Below, piece after piece: positions 6,907 to 14,159 of a stretch of DNA of 22,716 nt. The translations under genes and the position numbers were made by a program. The notes under the pieces were generated by a model. That model was not told where the DNA came from, did not search any database, and saw only the letters and a program-made list of their open reading frames with translations. The number at the start of each line of letters is the position of its first letter. Position 1 is the first letter of the stretch. Source of the DNA: CAYFVR01 sp046541515 (GTDB lineage Bacteria; Desulfobacterota; Desulfobacteria; Desulfobacterales; Desulfococcaceae); the NCBI GenBank assembly GCA_046541515.1, contig JBKHDD010000068.1, positions 1 to 22,716 of the forward strand. The letters are read 5' to 3'.

Positions 6907-9075
6907 ATGTTGGAATCTGAGCCAATGAACATGGGCGCCACCCTGAACGAAGCCGAGGCCAAGGCCTTGTTGGCGGGTTACGGCGTTCCCACCGTGGTGG
7001 AACGGCAAGCGACGACGGTGGCCGAGGCCGTCTCCGCCGCCGAGGAGATCGGATATCCGGCGGTGCTCAAGGGGCTGGGGAGCCGGTTGACCCACAAAAC
7101 CGAACTCGGTCTCGTTCGCGTGGGGTTGACCGACGCGCCGGCGGTGGAGCGGGCCGCCCGGGAGGTGACCGCCTCGACCGGGTCGGATTTGGAGGGGTTC
7201 CTGGTGCAACCGCTGATTTCCGGAACACGCGAGTTCGTCGCCGGCCTCTTTCGGGACCCCCGGTTCGGCCCGGTGGTGATGTTCGGCCTGGGCGGCGTTC
7301 TGACCGAGGCGCTGGGGGACGTGGCGTTTCGGGTGGCCCCGCTGGAACGATCCGACGCGGAAGACATGCTGGAGGGCCTTGGGGCGGCCGCCCTGCTGGG
7401 TCCGTTCCGGGGCGAGGCGGCGGTGGACCGGGAGACGCTGATCCACACGCTGACGGGGCTTTCCCGCCTGGCCATGGAGCGGCCCGACGTGGCCGAGGTG
7501 GACCTCAATCCGCTGATCGCCGGATCGGACGGCGCCGTCACCTCGGTGGACGCGCTGGTGGCCCTCCGTCCGCCCGTTTCCCCGCCCTACGCGCCGCCGC
7601 CGGTGGACCCGGTCCGACTGGGCCAGCTTTTCCATCCCCGATCCGCGGCCTTTGTGGGCGCCTCCGCCCGGCTGGGAAAATGGGGGCAGATTCTCTTCAG
7701 CCTGACGGTGGCCCGGGGCTTCGAGGGGAAGGTGTTTCTGGTGAATCCCAAGGGCGGGAAAATTGCGGGGCGGCCGGTCTATCCCACCGTGGCCGACATT
7801 CCCGAACCGGTTGACCTGGCGGTGGTTACCGTCCCCGCCGGGGCGGTGCCCGATCTGATTCCCCAGTTCCAGGAAAAGGGGATTCGGCACATGGTGCTGA
7901 TTTCCTCCGGCTTCGCCGAGGTGGGCGACGAGGGGCGCGCCGCCGAGCGGGCCCTGATGGACCAGGCCCGAAAGGCCGGCATTCTTCTGGTGGGTCCCAA
8001 CACCATGGGCATCTGCAATCCTCACAAGAAATTTTACTGCACCGGCAGCCACGTTTGGCCCGCGCCGGGCGACACGGCGGTGGTCTCCCAATCCGGAAAC
8101 ATGGGGGCCCAACTGCTGGCCTTCGCCGAACAGCAGGGCATCGGCGTTCGGGCCTTCGCCGGCTCTGGCAACGAAGGCATGGTGACCGTGGAGGACTATC
8201 TGGAGGCCTTCGAAATGGACGAGGCCACCCGGAACGTGATCCTCTATCTGGAAAGCGTCAAAGACGGCCGAAGGTTCTTCGAGGTGGCCCGGCGGCTGGC
8301 CCGGAAAAAGCCGGTCATGCTGCTGAAAGGCGGACGGACCGGCGCAGGCCAGCGGGCCGCCGCCAGCCATACCGGCGCTTTGGCCGGCGACCGGCGGGTG
8401 TTCGACGCCGTCTGCGCGCAGGCGGGAATCGTCCAGGCCGACTTTCCCATGGACCTTCTGGACCTTTCCGCCGCATTTTCCTCCTTGCCCATCCCCGCCG
8501 GTCCCCGAACCGCCATCATGACCCTGGGCGGCGGCTGGGGCGTGGTCACCGCCGATCTGTGCGCCGAACACGGGCTGGAGGTGCCGCCACTTTCCCCGGC
8601 CGTCACGGCGGCCATCGACGAATTTCTGCCGCCCTATTGGAGCCGGTCCAATCCGGTGGACATCGTGGGCGAACACGAGGACCGGGTGGCCATCGGCGTG
8701 CTGAAGACGCTGATGGCCTGGGACGGCTGCGACGCGATCATCAACCTGGGCATCATGGGCCGCAGGACGCTGCTGGGTCGGGTGCTGGATTCTTCCGCCA
8801 AGGCCGACCCCGCCATGCGTCCCGAGGATTTGGAAGCCCTGAAGGCGCGACTGGTGGAATTCGAGGAAAACTACGTCCGGCTGATCGCGGAGCTGATGGC
8901 GAAGCATGAAAAGCCGGTCTACGGCGTGAGCATCAGCTTTGATCAGGTGGAAAAGACCGTGTTGCCCGTGGAAGATTCGCCCTACAACGGCGTGTTTTAC
9001 CCGACGCCGGAGCGGGCGGTGAAGGCCCTGGCGGCCATGAACGGCTACCGGCGTTTCCGGAACCGGACCGCGTGA
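6907..9075 (+). CDS. Acyl-CoA synthetase (ADP-forming), fused beta-alpha subunits
   Basis: The 722-residue enzyme interconverts an acyl-CoA, ADP and phosphate with the free acid, CoA and ATP, a substrate-level ATP source in anaerobes. Residues 1-225 are the ATP-grasp (beta) part, with LTHKTELG and the acidic DLNPLI stretch. Residues 238-360 form the CoA-binding Rossmann domain (AFVGASARLGKWG), and 360-700 the succinyl-CoA ligase-like alpha part. His488 in ASHTGALAGD is the expected phosphohistidine. The beta half precedes the alpha half, the reverse of the more common fused order. GPNTMG replaces the usual GPNC motif. A GGAG ribosome site precedes the ATG. The stop overlaps the next start as GTGA, so the two products are probably made together. 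The actual acid is unknown. Confidence 0.9.
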   Translation: MLESEPMNMGATLNEAEAKALLAGYGVPTVVERQATTVAEAVSAAEEIGYPAVLKGLGSRLTHKTELGLVRVGLTDAPAVERAAREVTASTGSDLEGFLVQPLISGTREFVAGLFRDPRFGPVVMFGLGGVLTEALGDVAFRVAPLERSDAEDMLEGLGAAALLGPFRGEAAVDRETLIHTLTGLSRLAMERPDVAEVDLNPLIAGSDGAVTSVDALVALRPPVSPPYAPPPVDPVRLGQLFHPRSAAFVGASARLGKWGQILFSLTVARGFEGKVFLVNPKGGKIAGRPVYPTVADIPEPVDLAVVTVPAGAVPDLIPQFQEKGIRHMVLISSGFAEVGDEGRAAERALMDQARKAGILLVGPNTMGICNPHKKFYCTGSHVWPAPGDTAVVSQSGNMGAQLLAFAEQQGIGVRAFAGSGNEGMVTVEDYLEAFEMDEATRNVILYLESVKDGRRFFEVARRLARKKPVMLLKGGRTGAGQRAAASHTGALAGDRRVFDAVCAQAGIVQADFPMDLLDLSAAFSSLPIPAGPRTAIMTLGGGWGVVTADLCAEHGLEVPPLSPAVTAAIDEFLPPYWSRSNPVDIVGEHEDRVAIGVLKTLMAWDGCDAIINLGIMGRRTLLGRVLDSSAKADPAMRPEDLEALKARLVEFEENYVRLIAELMAKHEKPVYGVSISFDQVEKTVLPVEDSPYNGVFYPTPERAVKALAAMNGYRRFRNRTA

Positions 9076-10664
9076 CGACGGAGGAAGAGAGCGGGGAGCG
9101 CGGACTGGCCCGCCTGGAGGCGGATTTGCTTCGGCCGGGACGGGACATGAGCGGGGCCTACATGGCGGTGGGGCGGCTGCGGGAGTTGCTGGCGCAACGC
9201 CCGGAAGCGGCCCGGCCCGAAACGGCGGAGGCCCTGGCCGGGGTTTGGCGGGCCGAATTCGGGCGGCAGCGGCAGGCTTATTTTCTCTTTCGCGCCGCGG
9301 CCGATCTCTTGGCCGATCTGGCGGCCGCGCCCAAGGGCGACGGGACCGGGGAACGGGCCATGGTCCGACTGCGGCAGGCCCTGGCCGCGGCCGAAGGCCC
9401 GGCGCATCGAGCGGCGGCCGAAGCCTTGGGCGGTCTGCCGTTGGCCATTCCCCGGCCGCCGGACGTTCCGGAATGGGACGGGAACGCCGTGGACGTCCGC
9501 TGGGACGATCTGCTGACGACGCGGGGTCTGGTCCCCGGGGGCCCGTCGGTGGTCCTGGGGCGAAGCGTGACGGTTCCCATCCGGGACACCGACTGGCGGT
9601 TGCTGGTCAAGCTGGCCCGGACGCCGGCGGACGGCGAGGCGCTGAACCGGGAAGCGATTTGGGCGGAACGATTGCGGCCGATCGCCGGGGAACTGCCGGT
9701 CCGTTTCGACGTGCCCCGGCCCCTTCGGGTTCGCGGGCGCCGGGTGATGCGCGTTCGAGGACTGCCCCTTCTTCCGCCCGGAATCCGCCGGGACGCCGCC
9801 GCCATCGTTCTGGTCGCGCCCGGGGATTATTTCGTCTATCCCAATGAACCCGGGAACGGAGGCCGCTTTCGAACCGAGTCGTTTGTCGAGGTGATGACGA
9901 GAAATGCGCGAATACTGGGAACGCTGGCCGGCGAGGGCGTTCTGCACACTGCGCCCATCCCTTTGTTTCACAACCGGGTCCAGCAAGATCGCCGGGACGA
10001 CCATGGCTTGTACGAATGGTGGCGGGGCGGGCGGCTGGACCAGTGGCTGGCGTCCTGCCGGTATCCCAACTTCGGGGCCAGCGGACTTCGGGACCTGGAG
10101 CACCTGGAACCGGCGGACGGTGGCTTCTACCGGGCCATCGGCGCCCATCTGTTGTCGTTGCTGCTGGTGACCGGCAGCCATTTCCGGAATCGCGCCCCGG
10201 AGCGGGTCGGGCTGGATTCTTCCGGCGCGCCGGCGGACGCCCGGGATTTTTTTGATCGGGATGCGGTTCGCCGAACGCTGGAAGGGGTCTTCCGAGAATA
10301 CTTCGCCGGCTTTGTGGGCCGCCCGTTTTCGGAGGATTTTCCGCTGGACCTTTCGGCCCTGGCGGACCGGATGGTGGAGGAGATGGGGGTGGACCGCCAC
10401 ATGGAGGAGGTGTTGCGGCTGCCGGATCAGGAGCGGATGTCCGATGCCGATTTCCGGGCGTTTCTGGCGAGCCGGGGGATGAGCCCGCGCGAGGCGTTGC
10501 GGCCGAAGCGGGGCGAAGGGGAAATTGTGCTGCGGACCGGGCCCCATCTGGGCGATTTTAACGGCCGGATTTCGCTGCCGGAGATGATCCGGTTTCTGGA
10601 GACGGCCTCGGCGCTTTGCGTGGCGGGACGCTTTGTGGAAAGCTTGGCTTCCGGTCAGGACTAA
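9072..10664 (+). CDS. SidJ-like pseudokinase-fold protein (putative)
   Basis: This 530-residue protein, with a GTG start, is coupled by a 4-base overlap to the acyl-CoA synthetase. Residues 1-130 are helical, Ala/Arg/Glu-rich and of no clear family. The middle looks like a kinase fold: LLVKLAR with Lys180 as the beta-3 lysine, REAIW with Glu194 as the helix-C glutamate, and then GVLHTAPIPLFHNRVQQDRR at 289-308 in the place of a catalytic loop. The conserved-looking run YPNFG..SGLRDLEHLE follows at 331-346. I recall this arrangement from proteins annotated as SidJ-related pseudokinases in deltaproteobacteria. SidJ of Legionella is a polyglutamylase that adenylates its target. Function here is unknown, and I base the family call on memory of motifs only. 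There is no signal peptide and no membrane helix. Confidence 0.5.
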   Translation: MTTEEESGERGLARLEADLLRPGRDMSGAYMAVGRLRELLAQRPEAARPETAEALAGVWRAEFGRQRQAYFLFRAAADLLADLAAAPKGDGTGERAMVRLRQALAAAEGPAHRAAAEALGGLPLAIPRPPDVPEWDGNAVDVRWDDLLTTRGLVPGGPSVVLGRSVTVPIRDTDWRLLVKLARTPADGEALNREAIWAERLRPIAGELPVRFDVPRPLRVRGRRVMRVRGLPLLPPGIRRDAAAIVLVAPGDYFVYPNEPGNGGRFRTESFVEVMTRNARILGTLAGEGVLHTAPIPLFHNRVQQDRRDDHGLYEWWRGGRLDQWLASCRYPNFGASGLRDLEHLEPADGGFYRAIGAHLLSLLLVTGSHFRNRAPERVGLDSSGAPADARDFFDRDAVRRTLEGVFREYFAGFVGRPFSEDFPLDLSALADRMVEEMGVDRHMEEVLRLPDQERMSDADFRAFLASRGMSPREALRPKRGEGEIVLRTGPHLGDFNGRISLPEMIRFLETASALCVAGRFVESLASGQD

Positions 10665-10908
10665 AATTCATCCGGGCTATCTTGCACCGAAAGGGCGGGT
10701 GGGGATTGCATACGTCCTTTGTCGATCCGATAAGATGTTCCGTTTGAAATCCCAAATGGACCGGCATGGGATGGGGCTCCGAAGGAAAATCCCTGCTGGA
10801 CTTCCGGGAGCGCCGATTTTTGCCCGGCGAGCAGAGTGGGACCGAACGATGAATGCAACTCGTCGTTCTGGAGGATGGGATCGGGAAATCCGACAAATTG
10901 CAAAATGA
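10665..10908. other. Intergenic region after the SidJ-like gene
   Basis: I see no supported gene here; the short open frames across it have no recognisable domain or good ribosome site. Together with the hairpin that follows it, it separates two converging genes. Confidence 0.5.
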
Positions 10909-10954
10909 AAAGGCGCTTCCCGAAAAGGAGAAATCCTTTTCGGGAAGCGCCTTT
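10909..10954. terminator. Long perfect hairpin, bidirectional terminator between converging genes
   Basis: The left arm at 10909-10929 and the right arm at 10934-10954 are perfect complements over 21 bases, with a GAAA loop (10930-10933). The outermost pairs are A-T, giving T runs on either strand, and on the minus strand more T-rich sequence follows. It lies 20 bases beyond the stop of the zinc-ribbon gene and can also stop reading from the plus-strand operon. Confidence 0.85.
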
Positions 10955-10973
10955 GAAATTGGGGGGCCTGAAT

Positions 10974-11276
10974 CTACTTGGCGTCGGAGCCGGAGCTGGA
11001 AGAACCGGAACTGGCACTGGAAGCACTGGAATCCGATTTGGTGGCGGTAGAGGCACCGGCGGTCGAATCGGTTTTCGCCGTGTTCGTGGACGCACTGCCA
11101 CCTTTGGAACCATAGCCATCCGCATACCAGCCGCCGCCCTTCAACGAGAAGCTGCAACGGGACATGATTTTATGGGCGGACTTTCCACACTTGGGGCATG
11201 AAATTTCCTCGGTCCCCATTTTCACGAGTTCTTCGGTGACTTCCCCGCATTCACATTCAAATTCATAGAACGGCAT
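10974..11276 (-). CDS. FmdB-family zinc ribbon protein
   Basis: This 100-residue protein has the N-terminal FmdB/Zn-ribbon_8 module: MPFYEFECECG..ISCPKCGKSAHK. The CEC and CPKC cysteine pairs should hold one zinc ion. The rest, from about residue 50, is a low-complexity Ser/Ala/Thr/Gly/Lys tail with no fold. Proteins of this family are named after a putative regulator of formamidase and amidase genes, but most have no known role. A strong ribosome site (GGAGGG) lies before the ATG. A plausible promoter is at 11318-11346, so it is probably a single-gene unit ended by the long hairpin. Confidence 0.85.
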   Translation of the reverse strand: MPFYEFECECGEVTEELVKMGTEEISCPKCGKSAHKIMSRCSFSLKGGGWYADGYGSKGGSASTNTAKTDSTAGASTATKSDSSASSASSGSSSSGSDAK

Positions 11277-11317
11277 TTTTTTATCCCTCCACCTGAGCGG
11301 TCTTGTTGAAAACGAAA

Positions 11318-11346
11318 CATTTAGCAGAAACCATCGAAACCTTCAA
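11318..11346 (-). promoter_or_regulatory. Likely sigma70 promoter of the zinc-ribbon gene
   Basis: Read on the minus strand, TTGAAG (11346-11341) and TAAATG (11323-11318) are 17 bases apart. The predicted start of transcription is about 35 bases before the start codon and upstream of the ribosome site. The rest of the 428-base gap up to 11705 holds the antitoxin promoter and no gene. Confidence 0.45.
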
Positions 11347-11599
11347 CCCGTATTTGCACCTTTCGCCGGAGGGGAAATGGAAATCGGCCAAATCTCTCTC
11401 CGAGCTTTTTCGAACGAAAAAATAATGCCACCCGCCCGGTTGTCAATATCCCGGAATGGGGCCAAAAACCTGGGATTGCCGATGGGACGATGTCGTGCGG
11501 CCCGAAAGGAGGAAGAACCGGAATTCCAATGGTTGCCGCATTGTTTTCGGGCGCTTGGAAATGGGCGTCCGCCGCTCTGCGGAAACTGCGGGCAACCGG

Positions 11600-11627
11600 T
11601 TGACTTCCGCTCCACCGAGGCTATTCT
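11600..11627 (+). promoter_or_regulatory. Likely promoter of the toxin-antitoxin pair
   Basis: TTGACT (11600-11605) and TATTCT (11622-11627) are 16 bases apart and about 80 bases before the antitoxin start codon. Confidence 0.45.
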
Positions 11628-11634
11628 GGAAATT

Positions 11635-11661
11635 GCTTTGGGGCGTTTCCGATTCCAAAGC
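11635..11661. promoter_or_regulatory. Inverted repeat, candidate toxin-antitoxin operator
   Basis: GCTTTGG (11635-11641) and CCAAAGC (11655-11661) are perfect complements with 13 bases between. The repeat lies just downstream of the proposed -10 box. Toxin-antitoxin complexes often bind such repeats at their own promoter. That this pair does so is inference, since short antitoxins of this family do not all bind DNA. Confidence 0.35.
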
Positions 11662-11704
11662 GCCAATGTCCAATCTTCGCATTGGGGACGCAGGGAGGAG
11701 AAAA

Positions 11705-11938
11705 ATGGAAACGGAATCGAATCGAATTGTGGAGCAGGCCCTCTCGCTTCCGGCGGATGTTCGGTTGCGGTTGGTGGATGCGCTCCTGGAAAGTTTGAAT
11801 TTGCCGGCGGAATCGGAAATCGACCGGCTCTGGGCCGAGGAAGCCGAGCGGCGGGTGGCGGAACTGGAGGCCGGAACGGCACGAACGGTGCCGGCGGAGG
11901 AAGTGCTTGAAAAATTAAAAGAAAAATATGGCGAATGA
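11705..11938 (+). CDS. Addiction module antitoxin (PF09720-type)
   Basis: This 77-residue acidic helical protein matches the putative addiction-module component family. It opens with ESNRIVEQALSLPADVRLRL and LVDALLESL, has the central EIDRLWAEEAERRVAELEAG, and ends with PAEEVLEKLKEKYGE. Family members neutralise ParE/RelE-type toxins by direct binding and are easily degraded. The start at 11705 has an excellent ribosome site (GGGAGGAG); the frame is open further upstream to 11456, but that part is not antitoxin-like. The end overlaps the toxin start by 11 bases (11928-11938), the usual translational coupling of such pairs. Confidence 0.88.
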   Translation: METESNRIVEQALSLPADVRLRLVDALLESLNLPAESEIDRLWAEEAERRVAELEAGTARTVPAEEVLEKLKEKYGE

Positions 11939-12223
11939 AATTTTTTTCATTCGGAGGCTGATGAAGAGCTTGATCGTGCCGTGGACTACTACGAGAGTTG
12001 TCAGAATGGCCTGGGAATCAATTTTTACCGCGGGGTTTTCGCGGTAATTCATCGAATCCGGGACTTTCCCGAATCGGGAAGCCCACTGTCCAGAAAAACC
12101 CGACGATGCCTGCTTCGCCGATTCCCTTTCGGTGTAATCTACCAAACCCCCGGCAGCACCATTTTCGTTGTCGCGATTGCCGACCTGCGGCGACGCCCCG
12201 GCTACTGGCTAAAGAGGATATAA
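11928..12223 (+). pseudogene. ParE/RelE-family toxin, reading frame interrupted at a T run
   Basis: The ATG at 11928 gives MANEIFF and then, in that frame, an unrelated run ending at TAA 12045-12047. From 11948 the -1 frame encodes the rest of a ParE/RelE toxin without a break: HSEADEELDRAVDYYE, then FPFGVIYQTPGSTIFVVAIA and LRRRPGYWLKRI. The joined product would be about 98 residues, the normal size. The break lies in a seven-T run: one more T would restore the frame, and so would a -1 ribosomal slip at T-TTT-TTC. The gene is thus either a mutant, a sequence error in a homopolymer, or a recoded gene. An internal GTG at 11981 could give only a truncated protein without the first helix. The family acts as a ribosome-dependent RNase (RelE) or gyrase poison (ParE); which applies is not clear. 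Confidence 0.75.
11942..11948 (+). other. Slippery heptamer T-TTT-TTC in the toxin gene
   Basis: In the phase of the toxin ATG the codons read GAA ATT TTT TTC, so the heptamer sits exactly as X-XXY-YYZ. A -1 slip makes the next codon CAT at 11948, which is the conserved toxin frame. The phase is seen directly; recoding is inferred. Confidence 0.55.
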
Positions 12224-12307
12224 ACGTAGAACAGGTGCGTAATTTTCCTGAGATTCCAGTGCCCGAAGCAAAAAGGATGCTGATTATTCATTTTTGAAAG
12301 GAACGAC

Positions 12308-12676
12308 ATGAAACCACGCTACTTCCACCAGACCCGACCCTTTCCGGTGCCGACCGACGACGGCAAAACCATTTCCGAGCATTTCGGCCTGGCAAGCACC
12401 GGCAATGAAGCCATCAGCATCGCCCACATGATCGCGCCGCCGGGCTGGGAGGAGCCTCCCCAGACCCCGGAGTTCGACGAATTCATCCTCATGGTGAGCG
12501 GCCGGAAAATGGTCGAGATCGAGGACCGGGAGATCGTCCTTGAGGCGGGGGAATCCATGCGGATCGAAAAGGGCCTCCGAGTTCGCTACTCCAACCCCTT
12601 CGACGAAATCGCGGAATACTGGTGCGTCTGCCTGCCCGCTTTTTCGCCGGAGACGGTTCATCGGGAAGAGGAGTAG
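12308..12676 (+). CDS. Small cupin-domain protein
   Basis: This 122-residue single-domain protein has a cupin beta-barrel pattern. The first motif region is PGWEEPPQTPEFDEFILMVSG and the second is EAGESMRIEKGLRVRYSNP. The usual metal-binding His pair of motif 1 is replaced by acidic and other residues (TPEFDEF), so metal binding may differ or be absent. The C-terminal part has WCVCLPAF. Small cupins range from sugar isomerases to sensors, and nothing here fixes the role. A GGA-containing ribosome site precedes the ATG. The gene stands alone; the 203 bases after it hold short inverted repeats but no gene and no clear terminator. Confidence 0.75.
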   Translation: MKPRYFHQTRPFPVPTDDGKTISEHFGLASTGNEAISIAHMIAPPGWEEPPQTPEFDEFILMVSGRKMVEIEDREIVLEAGESMRIEKGLRVRYSNPFDEIAEYWCVCLPAFSPETVHREEE

Positions 12677-12879
12677 CAGAATTCACTGGCGTCTTTTGGG
12701 GCGGAATTCCCCTTGCCCGCCAAAAAACCGTAAACCGCCCCAGGCATCCCATCCCGTTCCTTTGGCCCGGAATTTTGTAGGGCGAAATCGCGTCGGCCCT
12801 TGGCCCCTCTTGCGCGGAACTCCAATGGGAACCCGCGATTGATAAATGTCCGCAGAATTTGCCCACAGATGAATCGTCC

Positions 12880-14159
12880 ATGAACCTCGCCCAAAAACTC
12901 GAAATCCTGGCCGACGCGGCCAAGTGCGACGTTTCCTGCGCCTCTTCCGGCGGCGGGAGGAAGGCGGTGAAGGGGAAGCTGGGCGGCGGCGCGGCGTCCG
13001 GCATTTGCCACGCCTTCGCCGAAGACGGCCGCCGCGTCTCGCTGTTCAAGATTCTGTTCACCAATTTCTGCGTGTACGATTGCGCCTACCACGTCAACCG
13101 GGGGAGCAACGACATTCTCCGGGCCGCGTTCACGTTGCGGGAGCTGGTGGATCTGACCATCGACTTTTGCCGGCGGAACTACATCGAGGGGCTGTTTCTC
13201 AGCTCCGGGGTGGCGGGGACGCCGGACGAGACCATGGAAAAGCTGGTGCGGGTGGTTCGGGAGCTGCGGTTGCGGGAAGGGTTCAACGGCTACATCCATC
13301 TCAAGTCCGAACTGTGGTTGCCGATCCTGCTGGAAGGGCGTTGCGGAAAGGGTTCAACGGCTACATCCATCTCAAGGGCATTCCCGGCGCGTCTCCCCGG
13401 CTGGTGCGGGAGGCGGGCCGTCACGCGGACCGGTTGAGCGTCAACAGCGAGCCGCCTTCCGAGGGCAGTTTGACCCGGTTGACGGGCGGGAAGCGGTACG
13501 CGGACATCCTGGGCCCCATGGGGCTGATCGCGGCGGGCATTCGGGAAAACCGGGAAGACCGGCGGAAATTCCACCACGCCCCCCGCTTCGCCCCGGCGGG
13601 CCAAAGCACTCAGCTCGCGATCGGGGCCAGCCCGGAAACCGACTGGGACATTCTGAAGCTTTCCGACCGGCTTTACGCGGAGCGGGATTTGCGCCGGGTC
13701 TACTAATCCGCATTTATTACCGTGGCGCAGGACGACCGGTTGCCATCGTTGAAATCGCCGCCGCTGGCGCGGGAAAATCGAATGTATCAAGCCGACTGGC
13801 TGCTGCGGCTTTACGGCTTCGATCCGCGGGAAATCCCGACGCCGGAGGCCCCGACCTTGGACCCGGCGGTGGACCCCAAAGCCGCCTTCGCGGCGCGGAA
13901 ACCCCATCTGTTTCCGGTGGACGTGAACCGGGCCGATTACGAACTGCTGTTGCGGGCGCCGGGGCTGATTTCCGCCCGGCGGATTGTCGAATACCGGAAG
14001 CTGGGCACGGTGCGGTTGGAGCACTTGCGCCGGATGGGCGTGGCCTTGAACCGGGCCGCGCCGTTCCTGGACTGCCCCGGACATCCGGCCCGTTCGCCCG
14101 CGGGCCGACATCCGTTGGTTTCCGGCGGGATCGGGCAGGTGGCGGAGGCCTCCGGCGCG
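12880..14159 (+). pseudogene. Decayed UDG-linked DNA modification/repair radical SAM protein
   Basis: The parts match the putative DNA modification/repair radical SAM family often found beside a uracil-DNA glycosylase-like protein. The N-terminus is MNLAQKLEILADAAKCDVSC. It continues with GICHAF, NFCVYDCAYHVNRGSND, YIEGLFLSSG, GYIHLKGIPGASPRLV, DRLSVNSEPPSEGSL, MYQADWLLRLYGF and LFPVDVNRADYELLLRAP. Three lesions are visible. First, the third cysteine of CxxxCxxC is His71 (CAC, 13090-13092), which would prevent binding of the iron-sulfur cluster. Second, an extra 71 bases carrying a repeat shift the frame near 13305-13376. Third, a TAA at 13704-13706 stands where Tyr is expected after RRVY. 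The frame then resumes from GTG 13722 and runs without a stop into the next domain. The boundary at 14159 is approximate. The protein cannot be a working radical SAM enzyme. Confidence 0.85.
13261..13376 (+). repeat. Imperfect direct duplication inside the radical SAM relic
   Basis: A 36-base segment at 13270-13305 recurs at 13341-13376 with one mismatch; both encode GFNGYIHLK. The sequence before each copy is also alike: GAGCTGCGGTTGC at 13261 and GAACTGTGGTTGC at 13309, with extra bases inside the second unit. The net 71-base gain is not a multiple of three and moves the frame from that of 12880 to that of 13704. Confidence 0.85.

Noticed and set aside
6796..8907. 703-codon open frame on the minus strand
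   Set aside because: It lies entirely opposite the clearly real acyl-CoA synthetase gene and has no membrane, signal or domain pattern.
12711..12748. GGGGCGG/CCGCCCC inverted repeat after the cupin gene as a terminator
   Set aside because: The loop is long and there is no T run on either strand.
1372..13706. TAA at two Tyr positions (1372-1374 and 13704-13706) as a recoded stop codon
   Set aside because: Both lie in genes with other fatal lesions. TAA ends intact genes here, such as the binding-protein gene at 6821-6823 and the SidJ-like gene at 10662-10664. Single-base nonsense mutations of TAC or TAT are the simpler account.
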